The notes below the pieces were generated by a model that was not told the origin of the DNA, did no database searches, and worked only from the letters and a program-made list of their open reading frames with translations. Source: Methylobacillus arboreus (GTDB taxonomy: Bacteria > Pseudomonadota > Gammaproteobacteria > Burkholderiales > Methylophilaceae). Taken from it: a stretch of 64,000 nt of DNA. The DNA lies in the NCBI RefSeq assembly GCF_020532725.1, contig NZ_JAJAVC010000006.1:496001-560000 (forward strand). Direction: 5' to 3'. Positions 27,941-36,004 of this stretch are shown one piece after another; position 1 is the first letter of the stretch; every line of letters starts with the position of its first letter. The position numbers and the translations under genes were made by a program.

Positions 27941-29818
27941 TTACAGGCTAAATACATTGAGGGCGCCACCACCAGGAGCCGCATTCCACTGCTTCAGCTC
28001 CTTGTAACCACCCGCGGCACCGAGCGCATCATTGTCATTTTCAAGACCCATATTCATCGCTACGCCAGCCCAACCACCAATACCGGAGAGCACGCCAACG
28101 TATTGCTTGCCTTTGTGAGTGTATGTGAAAGCATTACCAATCACACCGGAACCCACCTGGAATTTCCAGAGCTCCTTACCACTTTGCGCATCAACAGCCT
28201 TGAACCAACGGTCCAGAGTACCGTAGAACACCAGGTCAGAAGCCGTAGTCAGAACACCACCCCAGGCAGAGAACTTCTCCTTGTTGTACCACTTGCTCTT
28301 GTTGGTCATTGGGTCATAAGCGGCAAAGCCGCCCATGACCCCATCCGGACCGGCGAACATGGTCAAGGTCGCGCCCACCCATGGCTGGCCAGCAACGTAT
28401 TTGGACTCAACCGGCTCATAGGTCATACAAACGTGGTTGAGTGGGGAATACATAAGACCGGTACGCGGAGAATAAGCAGCAGGCTGTTGGTCCTTGGTAC
28501 CCAGCGCGGCAGGGCAGATACCCTTGGTGTTGTAGTCCTGATGGGTGGAATATTTGGCATCCTTGTGCGGAATGCCAGTCTTCAAGTCGATGTGAGTCGC
28601 CCAGTTGACAAATGGGTGAACCTTTTCAGCGGAAACCAGAGTACCGGTACCAGCTTCCCATGTGTACGCAAAACCATTGCGGTCATGGTGCCAAGCATAG
28701 GTCTTGCCCTTGTTCTCAAACAAGATGACTTCATTAATACCATCGTAATCCCACTCGTCATGAGGCGTCATCTGATATCCCCAACGGGCCAAGCCGGTAT
28801 CGACATCCCGGGCAAAGATGGTCATGGACCACTTGTTGTCGCCAGGGCGCACGTCCGGGTTCCAAACGGATGGGTTTGCAGTTCCGTAGTAAACCAGGTT
28901 CGTCTTGGGATCATATGGGAACCAACCCCAAACCGAGGCACCGCCATGCTGCCAGCCATCCTTCACAGCCTGCGGCTTGAGCCAGGTCTTCAAGCCCAAA
29001 TCTGTTTCGGGAAACTTCAGTTTTTCCTTAGGCAGCGCCTTGAAGGAGCCGCCTTCCTTGTTGCCGCCGTTGATATCCTCATAAACGGACAAGGCGCTGT
29101 AATGCGGATTCTCTTTATTGAAGTCCTTGCCGATCAGGACATCGGAATCAGGGCCGGTATGGTAGGCCCGCCAAGCGAGAGACCCATCCTTGATGTTGTA
29201 GGCGGAGAAATGACAACGGACACCATACTCGGCACCAGAGCAACCGGTGAGCACCTTGTCCTTAATCACATGCGGCGCATTGGTAGTGGTTTCCCCTACC
29301 TTGGGATCGGCTACTTTAGCATCCCAGACTTTTTGACCGGTCTTGGCGTCAAGGGCTACCAGCGTGCCATCGTTCTGCCCCAGGAATATCTTGCCATCAC
29401 CATAGCCCAAACCGCGGTTAACGACGTCGCAGCACATCACGGCCTGAACAGAGGGGTCCTGCTTCGGAAAGTAAGCCCACACGATCTTCTGGTTATTGTT
29501 CAGGTCGAGGGCGTATACGTTGTTGGGGAATGCTGTATGTACATATAGCATGTTCCCAACTACAACAGGGGAGCCTTCGTGACCACGGTTCACCCCGGTA
29601 GCGAACTGCCACGCTGCCTTGACATTCTTGACATTGCTCTTATTGATTTGGTTAAGAGTGCTGTACCCCTGATTATCATATTGTCCTCGGGGGTGTACCC
29701 AATTATTGGCATCTTTCATGGCAGCTTCCATATCGGCTGCAGCATATAATGACAACGGTGCCGATGCCGCCATGCCCAAGGCAAGGCTCACAACCAGATT
29801 AACCTTTTTGATTTTCAT
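27941..29818 (-). CDS. xoxF: Lanthanide-dependent methanol dehydrogenase XoxF (PQQ quinoprotein)
   Basis: Periplasmic PQQ enzyme oxidising methanol to formaldehyde or formate and passing electrons to cytochrome c. The 625-residue precursor has a signal peptide to about residue 27, eight-blade propeller repeats, and the vicinal disulfide pair Cys129-Cys130. Metal and active-site residues are Glu197 (GCSGAEYG), Asn315 (YGTANPSVWNP), catalytic Asp357 and Asp359 in DEWDYDG. The second Asp of WDYD is the lanthanide mark; MxaF has Ala there. The Glu-to-Asn distance is 118 residues, against 84 in well-studied enzymes, so an insertion of about 34 residues (near 236-270) is present. No cytochrome or XoxJ gene is adjacent. 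GGAGAAGG provides the ribosome site. Confidence 0.96.
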   Translation of the reverse strand: MKIKKVNLVVSLALGMAASAPLSLYAAADMEAAMKDANNWVHPRGQYDNQGYSTLNQINKSNVKNVKAAWQFATGVNRGHEGSPVVVGNMLYVHTAFPNNVYALDLNNNQKIVWAYFPKQDPSVQAVMCCDVVNRGLGYGDGKIFLGQNDGTLVALDAKTGQKVWDAKVADPKVGETTTNAPHVIKDKVLTGCSGAEYGVRCHFSAYNIKDGSLAWRAYHTGPDSDVLIGKDFNKENPHYSALSVYEDINGGNKEGGSFKALPKEKLKFPETDLGLKTWLKPQAVKDGWQHGGASVWGWFPYDPKTNLVYYGTANPSVWNPDVRPGDNKWSMTIFARDVDTGLARWGYQMTPHDEWDYDGINEVILFENKGKTYAWHHDRNGFAYTWEAGTGTLVSAEKVHPFVNWATHIDLKTGIPHKDAKYSTHQDYNTKGICPAALGTKDQQPAAYSPRTGLMYSPLNHVCMTYEPVESKYVAGQPWVGATLTMFAGPDGVMGGFAAYDPMTNKSKWYNKEKFSAWGGVLTTASDLVFYGTLDRWFKAVDAQSGKELWKFQVGSGVIGNAFTYTHKGKQYVGVLSGIGGWAGVAMNMGLENDNDALGAAGGYKELKQWNAAPGGGALNVFSL

Positions 29819-29935
29819 GTTGCCTTCTCCATAGTAATGATTGCAATTCCAGAGCCTGATTCAGAACCAAACACTTGAATGCAGCGGCTTGGTCCCAACC
29901 CAGCCCTGTATTTATCAAATCCCATCAAGACGGAA

Positions 29936-29973
29936 CTCCTCCCGTGATTGGAGATTTGCCTGGCTTATGCCAG
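29936..29973 (-). other. Two hairpins in the xoxF leader
   Basis: Read on the minus strand, CTGGC-ATAA-GCCAG (29973-29960) is followed by CTCC-aatcacg-GGAG (29953-29939). Both fall in the predicted untranslated leader of about 155 nt between the xoxF promoter and its start codon. They could stabilise the mRNA or serve a regulatory purpose; no known riboswitch motif is recognised. Confidence 0.45.
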
Positions 29974-29980
29974 TGGAGGT

Positions 29981-30009
29981 ACTATAGACAGACCTGTCTG
30001 ACTTTGCAA
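29981..30009 (-). promoter_or_regulatory. xoxF promoter with embedded TetR-type operator
   Basis: On the minus strand TTGCAA (30009-30004) and TATAGT (29986-29981) are exactly 17 bp apart. Lying over that spacer is a perfect inverted repeat, AGACAG-GT-CTGTCT (29999-29986), whose last base overlaps the -10. This is the form of operator used by many TetR regulators, and a tetR gene lies nearby (30847-31416). Repression of xoxF by that protein is an inference from layout. Confidence 0.72.
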
Positions 30010-30020
30010 CTGTTATCTAT

Positions 30021-30049
30021 TTCAGTCGTAAGAATCGGACAGTTATAAT
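30021..30049 (+). promoter_or_regulatory. Promoter of the unknown membrane-protein gene
   Basis: TATAAT (30044-30049) is a consensus -10. The -35 at 17-bp spacing is TTCAGT (30021-30026), a weak match. Transcription would start near 30056, 33 bases before the start codon. The xoxF operator lies about 22 bp upstream of this -35, so both directions could be affected by one bound protein. Confidence 0.55.
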
Positions 30050-30088
30050 GCCTTCGCGGGCTACATGAATTCGAGAATGTAGAAATTT

Positions 30089-30844
30089 ATGATCACTCAA
30101 AATGCAAAAAGCATTTTTGCTGCCAACCAGTTGGCAGAAGCGATGCGTGCCCAAGGAAAAAAGCCGGTAAAAAGGTTGGGCGGTTTGGCAATGGCCTTGT
30201 CTTTATTGGGTAGCCAGGCCTCTGACAAAGAGCTCTTCCGACAAGGGATTGAAAAAATCCAAACAGACGACCTGGAGTTATTGCGGCAACTAATCACGCC
30301 CGAGGTAAACAAAGCTGGCGTGCCGCAGTCAGACTCGATTGCAGAACAGATATTGATGGTGCTTGTCGGCACTCTGCAAATGGAGGCGAGAAAAGACGCT
30401 TCTGTCTCCTGGCCTATCGCAGTCAGCGCAATTGAAGCATTGTTACAGAATTCCAAGCGGTCGCTCGTACTCCGATATGCGGCACCTATAGTGGGAGCAT
30501 TATTCTTTGCTACAACAGGATTGATCAGCTATCAGTTTTTCTTCCTGCCCAAGGTGACCAGCAAACCTATCCCGGTAGAGCTGCTGGCTATCGTCCCGGA
30601 AGACCCCAAAGTACCCAATCCTTATGTACCCAGCCATTTCTACACCATGCGGCAGAACATGGAAAAAATGAAATGCCAGTTTCCCCAGGCCGCCATGCTT
30701 CCTGAAGAACAGCGTTCAGCCTTCCTTAACTTCATCAATACGGGGGAAATAGCGCTCACAGAACTTACCAGCCTGCAATTGGCTTTATCCAAGGTGCACT
30801 GCACCTATCCTTCCTTAACAGGTCGGCAAGAACATTTGAGATAA
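30089..30844 (+). CDS. Uncharacterised protein with one membrane segment
   Basis: I do not recognise this 251-residue protein. The first 125 residues look cytoplasmic and helical (IFAANQLAEAMRAQGKKPVKRLGGLAMALSLLG, then QIQTDDLELLRQLITPEVNKAG-like sequence). One membrane helix follows at about 129-152 (YAAPIVGALFFATTGLISYQFFF), then about 95 residues probably in the periplasm, with two Cys (KMKCQFPQ and KVHCTYPS) that could form a disulfide. It is divergent from xoxF, shares its regulatory region, and is convergent with the tetR gene (2 bp apart). Position suggests a link to methanol oxidation control, but this is only inference. Confidence 0.7.
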   Translation: MITQNAKSIFAANQLAEAMRAQGKKPVKRLGGLAMALSLLGSQASDKELFRQGIEKIQTDDLELLRQLITPEVNKAGVPQSDSIAEQILMVLVGTLQMEARKDASVSWPIAVSAIEALLQNSKRSLVLRYAAPIVGALFFATTGLISYQFFFLPKVTSKPIPVELLAIVPEDPKVPNPYVPSHFYTMRQNMEKMKCQFPQAAMLPEEQRSAFLNFINTGEIALTELTSLQLALSKVHCTYPSLTGRQEHLR

Positions 30845-30846
30845 CC

Positions 30847-31416
30847 TCAACGGCCAAGAGAGGACCGAATCAGGAGAATGGCGGCTTGTTTTGCCCTTGC
30901 AGTGGCTCCCCGGCCGGGACTTAGGCGTTCAACCAACGAGGCACCCTCAAATAGCATGATGATTTGCTGACTGATGGATTCGGGTTCTACCATCCCCGCC
31001 TCTTTTGCCAAGTCAACAATATAGGCCTGCAGCTCGTTCGATAGCCTCACAGAGTACTGATGCACTGGGTGTTTTGGATCCGGAAACTCGACCGATGCCA
31101 AATGGAAGGGTAAGCCCTTCGAACGCTGGGTCAGGATGTGCTGCTCCAGCAAACTGCACAATTGGACCAGCTTATCAGCCGGTTCAGCCGGTTTCTCCTT
31201 GAGTCCTTGGCTGAGCCGGTCAATAAAACTATCTGCGTTTCTTTTCAAAAACGCGATGACCAGAAGGTCCTTGCTAGGGAAATGTTTGTACAACGTCGCT
31301 TTAGCCACTCCAGCCTCTGCAATGATCGTATCCACCCCTGAAGCATGAATCCCCCTGGACTCAAACAGGTTGCTTGCAACATTTAGGATTTTTGTCCTTA
31401 TGTCTTCAAGAGTCAT
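30847..31416 (-). CDS. TetR/AcrR family regulator near xoxF
   Basis: A 189-residue regulator with a clear N-terminal HTH (TKILNVASNLFESRGIHASGVDTIIAEAGVAKATLYKHFPSKDLLVIAFL, about 8-57). The C-terminal domain resembles the TetR_C class seen in regulators of small oxidoreductases. AGGAGGGG precedes the start. It is convergent with the unknown membrane-protein gene and only 1.0 kb from the xoxF operator. The AGACAG-CTGTCT repeat at 29986-29999 is the best operator candidate in the neighbourhood; I saw no copy in front of tetR itself, so autoregulation is not evident. Confidence 0.9.
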   Translation of the reverse strand: MTLEDIRTKILNVASNLFESRGIHASGVDTIIAEAGVAKATLYKHFPSKDLLVIAFLKRNADSFIDRLSQGLKEKPAEPADKLVQLCSLLEQHILTQRSKGLPFHLASVEFPDPKHPVHQYSVRLSNELQAYIVDLAKEAGMVEPESISQQIIMLFEGASLVERLSPGRGATARAKQAAILLIRSSLGR

Positions 31417-31776
31417 AGCCCCTCCTGAAATGAATATGTTGTACTGCTATATAAAATGACTTTAATAGATTCACAAAACAACCGCCTAGTTCGGAGTCTA
31501 AATGACAAGTGAGTGACTGCTTCATTGTCAACTTTAAGCCAATTGTATCCTATTCCTTTGATATCAATGCCGTATTCGTTGATCTCGGTTTTCATACTGC
31601 AGAGCAGCCCACACATTGATCAGTAACTTAGAAGACCTGCCCATACGCTTTACCTGCATGTTCACAAGAACAAACCGTTGGCGGCTGTAGTGGATGAAGC
31701 CTAAATCCTTGCCCATGCCTTCGGTTTACTCAATGGCTGTTCGGTATGTCTTCATTAAGATCGGAAAACAATTTAG
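31417..31776. other. Intergenic stretch upstream of tetR
   Basis: About 360 bp with no recognisable gene. A 50-codon open frame on the minus strand (about 31718-31568, beginning MGKDLGFIHYSRQRF) has no ribosome site and no identifiable family; it might be a remnant. The tetR promoter must lie near 31430-31470 on the minus strand, where tttatatagc is a possible -10. Confidence 0.4.
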
Positions 31777-31828
31777 CGGCTGAACCTAGTGCAGTGTGCA
31801 CCATTGCACACATCAGGTTTCAGCCGCA
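31777..31828 (-). terminator. Long hairpin at the 3' end of the FGE-like gene
   Basis: GCGGCTGAACCT (31777-31788) pairs with AGGTTTCAGCCGC (31816-31828) with one bulge. Inside it GTGTGCA (31795-31801) and TGCACAC (31806-31812) form a second perfect stem. The structure overlaps the last five codons of the FGE-like gene and has only a weak T-run after it. Confidence 0.6.
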
Positions 31829-32784
31829 ATTCGCTTCACGCACCTGAAACCGACATGGCTGGTCGTCGTATCGATCGAATGGGGATGGCGCGCGGCAGGC
31901 CTGTACCGGCGGCAATAGTTGTCTGCGCACAAATGCGAGCCGCCTTTCAATACCTTGCGGGGGAAATGGCTGTCAGCCTGGTTGATGCTTTCCTCGCGCG
32001 TGCCGCCGCGCGGATTGGATGGAATGCAGCAGCTTTTCACATTCCCCCGGGGCTGGGAATACCAGTCGGCGGTCAGTTCCCATACGTTGCCGATCATGTC
32101 ATACAGGCCGTATCCATTGGGCGGAAAGCTGCCTACCGGCGATGTCCTCTCCCAGCCATCGAGCAAGGTGTTGGCATGCGGAAACTCGCCTTGCCAGTAA
32201 TTGGCGAGCATTTTGCCTTCGGGCGCCAGTTCGTCACCCCAGGCAAACTCTTTGCCTTCCAGGCCGCCTCTTGCGGCAAATTCCCACTCCGCCTCAGTCG
32301 GCAATGATTTTCCGGCCCATGCTGCGTAGGCCTCGGCATCACTCCAGGCAATATGCACAACCGGGTGATGTTCCAGGCCCTCGGTCGAGCTTCCCGGCCC
32401 CAGGGGCTCGCGCCAATTCGCGCCGATACCAAATTCCCACCACTGCACCACCCGCAAATCGACCTTTGCGGGTGGTGGCATAAATACCAATGAGCCTGCA
32501 TACGCCAGTTCAGGCTGCATGCCGGGATAGTCTTTTGGGTCCGGCGCGGTTTCAGCGAATGTCACATGACCAGTCGCCGCGACGAAGCTGGCGAATTCGG
32601 CATTGGTGACCGGGGTGATGTCGATCCAGAAAGGGTCGACGCGAACGTTACGCACCGGCGCTTCTTCGGGGTAATAGCGCTCGGAACCCATGGCAAAGGC
32701 TCCCCCTGGTATATAAATCATTCCCGCTGGGGCGCTGGGCACACTGTTTATGTTCTCGTCTGTCATGCTGTTTAGATATCGCAC
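31813..32784 (-). CDS. Formylglycine-generating enzyme (SUMF1) family protein
   Basis: Copper-dependent oxidase fold that converts a Cys in sulfatase-type targets to formylglycine. The 323-residue protein matches true FGE: opening MIYIPGGAFAMGSERYYPEEAPVRNVRVDPFWID, the middle NWREPLGPGSS, then HIAWSDAEAYAAWAGKSLPTEAEWEFAARGG, DMIGNVWELTADWY and the active-site segment KGGSHLCADNYCRRYRPAARH with Cys286 and Cys291, spaced five apart as in human FGE. Many SUMF1 homologues lack this Cys pair. There is no signal peptide. No sulfatase gene is in the window. The start is GTG 32784 or ATG 32766; neither has a clear ribosome site. Confidence 0.9.
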   Translation of the reverse strand: MRYLNSMTDENINSVPSAPAGMIYIPGGAFAMGSERYYPEEAPVRNVRVDPFWIDITPVTNAEFASFVAATGHVTFAETAPDPKDYPGMQPELAYAGSLVFMPPPAKVDLRVVQWWEFGIGANWREPLGPGSSTEGLEHHPVVHIAWSDAEAYAAWAGKSLPTEAEWEFAARGGLEGKEFAWGDELAPEGKMLANYWQGEFPHANTLLDGWERTSPVGSFPPNGYGLYDMIGNVWELTADWYSQPRGNVKSCCIPSNPRGGTREESINQADSHFPRKVLKGGSHLCADNYCRRYRPAARHPHSIDTTTSHVGFRCVKRIAAET

Positions 32785-32828
32785 ATTCTGTATAGGAACA
32801 AGTATTTTATCGGACCATGGCCTTTTTA

Positions 32829-33446
32829 TTATCTGCCTTTGATTTGATAGGGCGCAAAACGGTCCGCCTTGATACGGTATCCGGCAAACCCCATGGAAGT
32901 ATTGCTGGCGACAGTTTCCAGTGTGCCGCTGACAGAAACCGGGCCATATTCCTGCGCAGCCGCATCGATTGTCTTTTGCTGGTCCTTGGGCAATATTTTA
33001 GGCAGGATGACGTGAATCACCTGGTTGCTTGGCGGCGGTGGAACATGGATGCATGCGCCAAAGTACGGAACCAGCAAGAACTCGCGAATCTTCGTGCCAT
33101 TCATATCCAGAGGCACCACGAAGCCGGGAATCTGGACGCGTTGACTGTTCAGTCCCGGCACGACAGGGGCATCGTTCCAGGCGCTGCGCATCTGTTCCAG
33201 CGCCTCGATCGCACGAGGGTCGGCATCGTCCAGCTTATCCAAGTCCAAGCCCTTGATCGCCTGCATGGGGTCCCAGTCGGCCGGGATCATGTCATCCCAG
33301 TCCAGCACGCGGTAGCTAGCATTTGCCTTTGGCGCCGCTTTGGTATTGCCGACACGCTCGCCAACTTGATAATCGGCTGCAATGCTGTGCGGGCAGTTGG
33401 CTATTGCAAGCAGGATCAGGCCCAGCATGCATTGAACAGTCTTCAT
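32829..33446 (-). CDS. DUF3299 family periplasmic protein
   Basis: A 205-residue exported protein with a signal peptide (MKTVQCMLGLILLAIANCPHSIA, cleavage near 23). The central phrase VQIPGFVVPLDMNGTKIREFLLVPYFGACIHVPPPPSNQVIHV is the DUF3299 core, with a conserved Cys-Ile-His that could bind a metal. It lies 17 bp after an FtsX-like permease gene and belongs to a cluster with an ATPase, a DUF2796 protein and a ZIP transporter. Vibrio zinc-uptake (Zrg-type) clusters pair DUF2796 with ABC genes, so a zinc role is likely for the set. A broken second copy of part of this gene lies at 27571-27753. Confidence 0.85.
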   Translation of the reverse strand: MKTVQCMLGLILLAIANCPHSIAADYQVGERVGNTKAAPKANASYRVLDWDDMIPADWDPMQAIKGLDLDKLDDADPRAIEALEQMRSAWNDAPVVPGLNSQRVQIPGFVVPLDMNGTKIREFLLVPYFGACIHVPPPPSNQVIHVILPKILPKDQQKTIDAAAQEYGPVSVSGTLETVASNTSMGFAGYRIKADRFAPYQIKGR

Positions 33447-33463
33447 TTACATTCCAATCACGA

Positions 33464-34732
33464 TTACACCCTGGGTGTCAGTCCATCAGCCAGGGAAAGC
33501 CGGTAGGCCCTGTAAGCAGGCAACAAGCTGGCCAGGAGCCCGATCAGCATGACTGCCCCCATGAGCTTGAATTCTCCAATACTGGGCAAGCTCATTGTCA
33601 TTGCGACGCCAAATTTCTCTTGCATGATTGGCGCAGCACCGATGGTAACCCCGCTCAGCAGGGCCAGGCCGATGACGATACCAGCCAATGTGACAAATAC
33701 GCCCTCATAGGTAAGCAGCATTAATATTTCCCGTGGCTGCGCCCCCACCGAGCGCAAGATGGCAAGCTCCCGCCTGCGCTCATTCAACCCTGCCATGATG
33801 ACGGCCACCAGGCCACTCAGGCTTACCACCACGACTATCACTGACACTGCCAGTAGGCTTTTCTCGGCGACGCCAACCACCTGCCACAATTGCTCCAATG
33901 CAACGCCCGGCATCACGGCAAGCAATGCCTCATCTTTGTTTTCATTCACCGCCCGTTGAACGCGGAATACCGCAGCACGGCTTTTAAGACCAATCAGCGC
34001 GGCGGTAATTTCCTTGGGCTGCAGGTCAAATTTGCGCACATATTCCTGCGGGATATGAAAGCCTGGCGGCTGTATCCCGCCCGCCCAATCAAGGTGGATT
34101 GCACTGATGGCTTCAAGGCTGACATGGACGGTACGATCAACCGGCGTCCCAGTTGGCTTAAGAATCCCCGTTACGACAAATGGCTTGTCCTTATGCTCTG
34201 GCAGGCCGCCAAGTCCCATTCCATGGCTCAAGGTAATACGGCTGCCTAGCTTGTAGCCCAGCCGCTCAGCAACCTCAGCGCCCAACACGGTATCGAATGT
34301 CGATGAAAACGGCCGCCCTGCGGCAAATCGCAATGCCAGGTTGTCTCCATAGTGATAGTGCTTGAAATAATCCTGGTTGGTGCCAAGCACCGGAAACCCA
34401 TGATGCGAATCGCCCAGTGAAATAGGCACGCTCCATGCAACCAGTGGCTGTTGCGCCAGCTTCTCGTAGCTGGACCAGCTGATGTTGTTGGTTGCCTCTC
34501 CTACGCGGAACACGGCATATAGCATGAGCTGTACCGGACTGGTACGCGCGCCCACAATCAGGTCTGTGCCAGACACCGATAGGCTAAAACCCTTATGTGC
34601 CTGCTCACGCAGACGTTCAACGCCCAGCAGCAGAGTGACACTTAAGGCGACTGCCATCACGGTCAAACCGAGGGTCAATTTACGATTCCACGCGCTACGG
34701 GCTGCCAGGACCAATAAATACTTCATGCTCAT
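33464..34732 (-). CDS. FtsX-like ABC transporter permease
   Basis: Inner-membrane permease of the MacB/LolC type, 422 residues. It has one N-terminal membrane helix (KLTLGLTVMAVALSVTLLLGVERL, about 18-41), a large periplasmic MacB-PCD-like domain to about residue 290, and a C-terminal FtsX domain with three helices (LLAVSVIVVVVSLSGLVAVIMAGLNERRREL, VFVTLAGIVIGLALLSGVTIG, LMGAVMLIGLLASLLPAYRAYRLSLADGL). Its start overlaps the ATPase stop by four bases. Such permeases often act as mechanotransmitters rather than classic importers, so a direct metal-transport role is uncertain. Confidence 0.9.
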   Translation of the reverse strand: MSMKYLLVLAARSAWNRKLTLGLTVMAVALSVTLLLGVERLREQAHKGFSLSVSGTDLIVGARTSPVQLMLYAVFRVGEATNNISWSSYEKLAQQPLVAWSVPISLGDSHHGFPVLGTNQDYFKHYHYGDNLALRFAAGRPFSSTFDTVLGAEVAERLGYKLGSRITLSHGMGLGGLPEHKDKPFVVTGILKPTGTPVDRTVHVSLEAISAIHLDWAGGIQPPGFHIPQEYVRKFDLQPKEITAALIGLKSRAAVFRVQRAVNENKDEALLAVMPGVALEQLWQVVGVAEKSLLAVSVIVVVVSLSGLVAVIMAGLNERRRELAILRSVGAQPREILMLLTYEGVFVTLAGIVIGLALLSGVTIGAAPIMQEKFGVAMTMSLPSIGEFKLMGAVMLIGLLASLLPAYRAYRLSLADGLTPRV

Positions 34733-35424
34733 GTCTGCCGGGAAACACGGTTGATTTCGTCAAGCGCAACCTTGCGGTCAAAGCTGGCAGCCAGCCTTTG
34801 GTCGTGGCTCACAAACATCAAGGTGGCACTTGCCGTCGCGCATTCCTGCATCAGCAGATCAAGAAATGCCCGCTGACGCTGCGCGTCCAGCGAGGATGTC
34901 GGTTCATCGGCAATAATGATTTCAGGCTTGCCAATCAATGCCCTTGCAGCGGCGACCCGCTGTTGCTGCCCCACACTCAAGGCAGTGACTGGCCGCAACC
35001 AGAGATCAGCATGAATATCCAGCGCCTTAAGCAGGCGATGGGCCTCTTGCGCCATATCGCCCTTGATATTGTTGCGCCGGTATTGGGAAAAACGGCAAGG
35101 CAGCAATACATTTTCCAATACGGAAAGATAGGGAATCAGGTTGAATTGCTGAAACAAAAAGCCGATATGGTCAGCACGGAAGCGGTCCCTTGCCGTCCCT
35201 TTCAATAAATTGAGCTGTTGCCCAAGTATCGTGACGGCGCCAGTTTGCGGGATATGCACCCCGCCGAGAATCCCCAGCAAAGTGCTTTTACCGCTTCCAC
35301 TCGGCCCATGCAGAAAAACATGCTCTCCCGGCATGACAACAAGCGAGTCGATATCCAGGCAATCCTGCTGCGCCAGGGGCCAGCGAAACTGGAAATTCTC
35401 AAGCTGGATGACAGGAGACACCAT
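34729..35424 (-). CDS. ABC transporter ATP-binding protein
   Basis: ATPase partner of the adjacent FtsX-like permease, 231 residues. The Walker A loop is GPSGSGKST (about 39-47), the Q-loop follows at FLFQQFNLIPYLSVLENVLLP, the signature is LSVGQQQRVAAARAL, and Walker B is IIIADEPTSSLD. The signature reads LSVGQ rather than LSGGQ, as in several LolD/MacB-type ATPases. It is translationally coupled with the permease (ATGA) and lies just after the DUF2796 gene. Confidence 0.93.
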   Translation of the reverse strand: MVSPVIQLENFQFRWPLAQQDCLDIDSLVVMPGEHVFLHGPSGSGKSTLLGILGGVHIPQTGAVTILGQQLNLLKGTARDRFRADHIGFLFQQFNLIPYLSVLENVLLPCRFSQYRRNNIKGDMAQEAHRLLKALDIHADLWLRPVTALSVGQQQRVAAARALIGKPEIIIADEPTSSLDAQRQRAFLDLLMQECATASATLMFVSHDQRLAASFDRKVALDEINRVSRQT

Positions 35425-35426
35425 GC

Positions 35427-35960
35427 TTACCAGGCGACCCTGTTTTGTTTTACGGTCAACTTTGCCGCTTTTTGCCCCCGATCTGTCACGATTTGTACGT
35501 TAATTTCGTGCAGATTCGGAAACAGCTTGAATAGCTGTATGGTTACTTCCGTCAATTGACCCGGCTGCCGGCATTCGTATAAAAACTCGGCATCAACATC
35601 AGCATGCTCACTGTCATCGCTGGCGGGTTGATCATTGAAAACTGGAGAATCCAGCGTGGTGCCGGTACTCCTGCATTCTGCCTTTGACGGCAATGCAAAC
35701 AATTGAGCAGGCGCTGACAACTGCTTTTTCAGCAACACTACAGCGGTCTTTTCCTGTTCATTGCGAGGCGCATGTTCAAACCCCAAGAAGCTCTGCAAGG
35801 GGCTTTCCAGGGCCAGGGTCAATGTCTTGCCATCCACGGCAATATTCAATTTGGCAACCCCATGCACATGGGCATGGGGCTGATGTGCAAATGCCTGGGC
35901 TTGAGCCAATATCATGCCGGCGCCCACTGCATACACTGTTAACTTAAACAATACATTCAT
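35427..35960 (-). CDS. DUF2796 (ZrgA-like) periplasmic metal-binding protein
   Basis: A 177-residue exported protein with a signal peptide to about residue 25. The mature N-terminus is His-rich (HQPHAHVHGVAKLNIAVDG), typical of DUF2796. The family includes ZrgA, a zinc-uptake protein of Vibrio. Conserved phrases such as LESPLQSFLGFEHAPRNEQEK and LFKLFPNLHEINVQ are present. The start at ATG 35960 is chosen because AAGGAG lies 5-10 bases upstream; a GTG two codons earlier is possible. It heads the ABC-DUF3299 run and is preceded by the ZIP gene on the same strand. A role as zinc scavenger for the cluster is inferred. Confidence 0.87.
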   Translation of the reverse strand: MNVLFKLTVYAVGAGMILAQAQAFAHQPHAHVHGVAKLNIAVDGKTLTLALESPLQSFLGFEHAPRNEQEKTAVVLLKKQLSAPAQLFALPSKAECRSTGTTLDSPVFNDQPASDDSEHADVDAEFLYECRQPGQLTEVTIQLFKLFPNLHEINVQIVTDRGQKAAKLTVKQNRVAW

Positions 35961-36004
35961 ACCCACTCCTTTTATCTTACCTATCCAACGTCTCCATCAG
36001 TGGA

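Noticed and set aside
27881-29548. A 555-codon open frame opposite xoxF
   Set aside because: Shadow of xoxF; it starts inside the xoxF terminator and has no domain features.
31413-31718. Small open frames upstream of tetR as a transposase remnant
   Set aside because: A 50-codon frame has some basic residues but no match to a transposase family that I can name, no terminal repeats and no target duplication.
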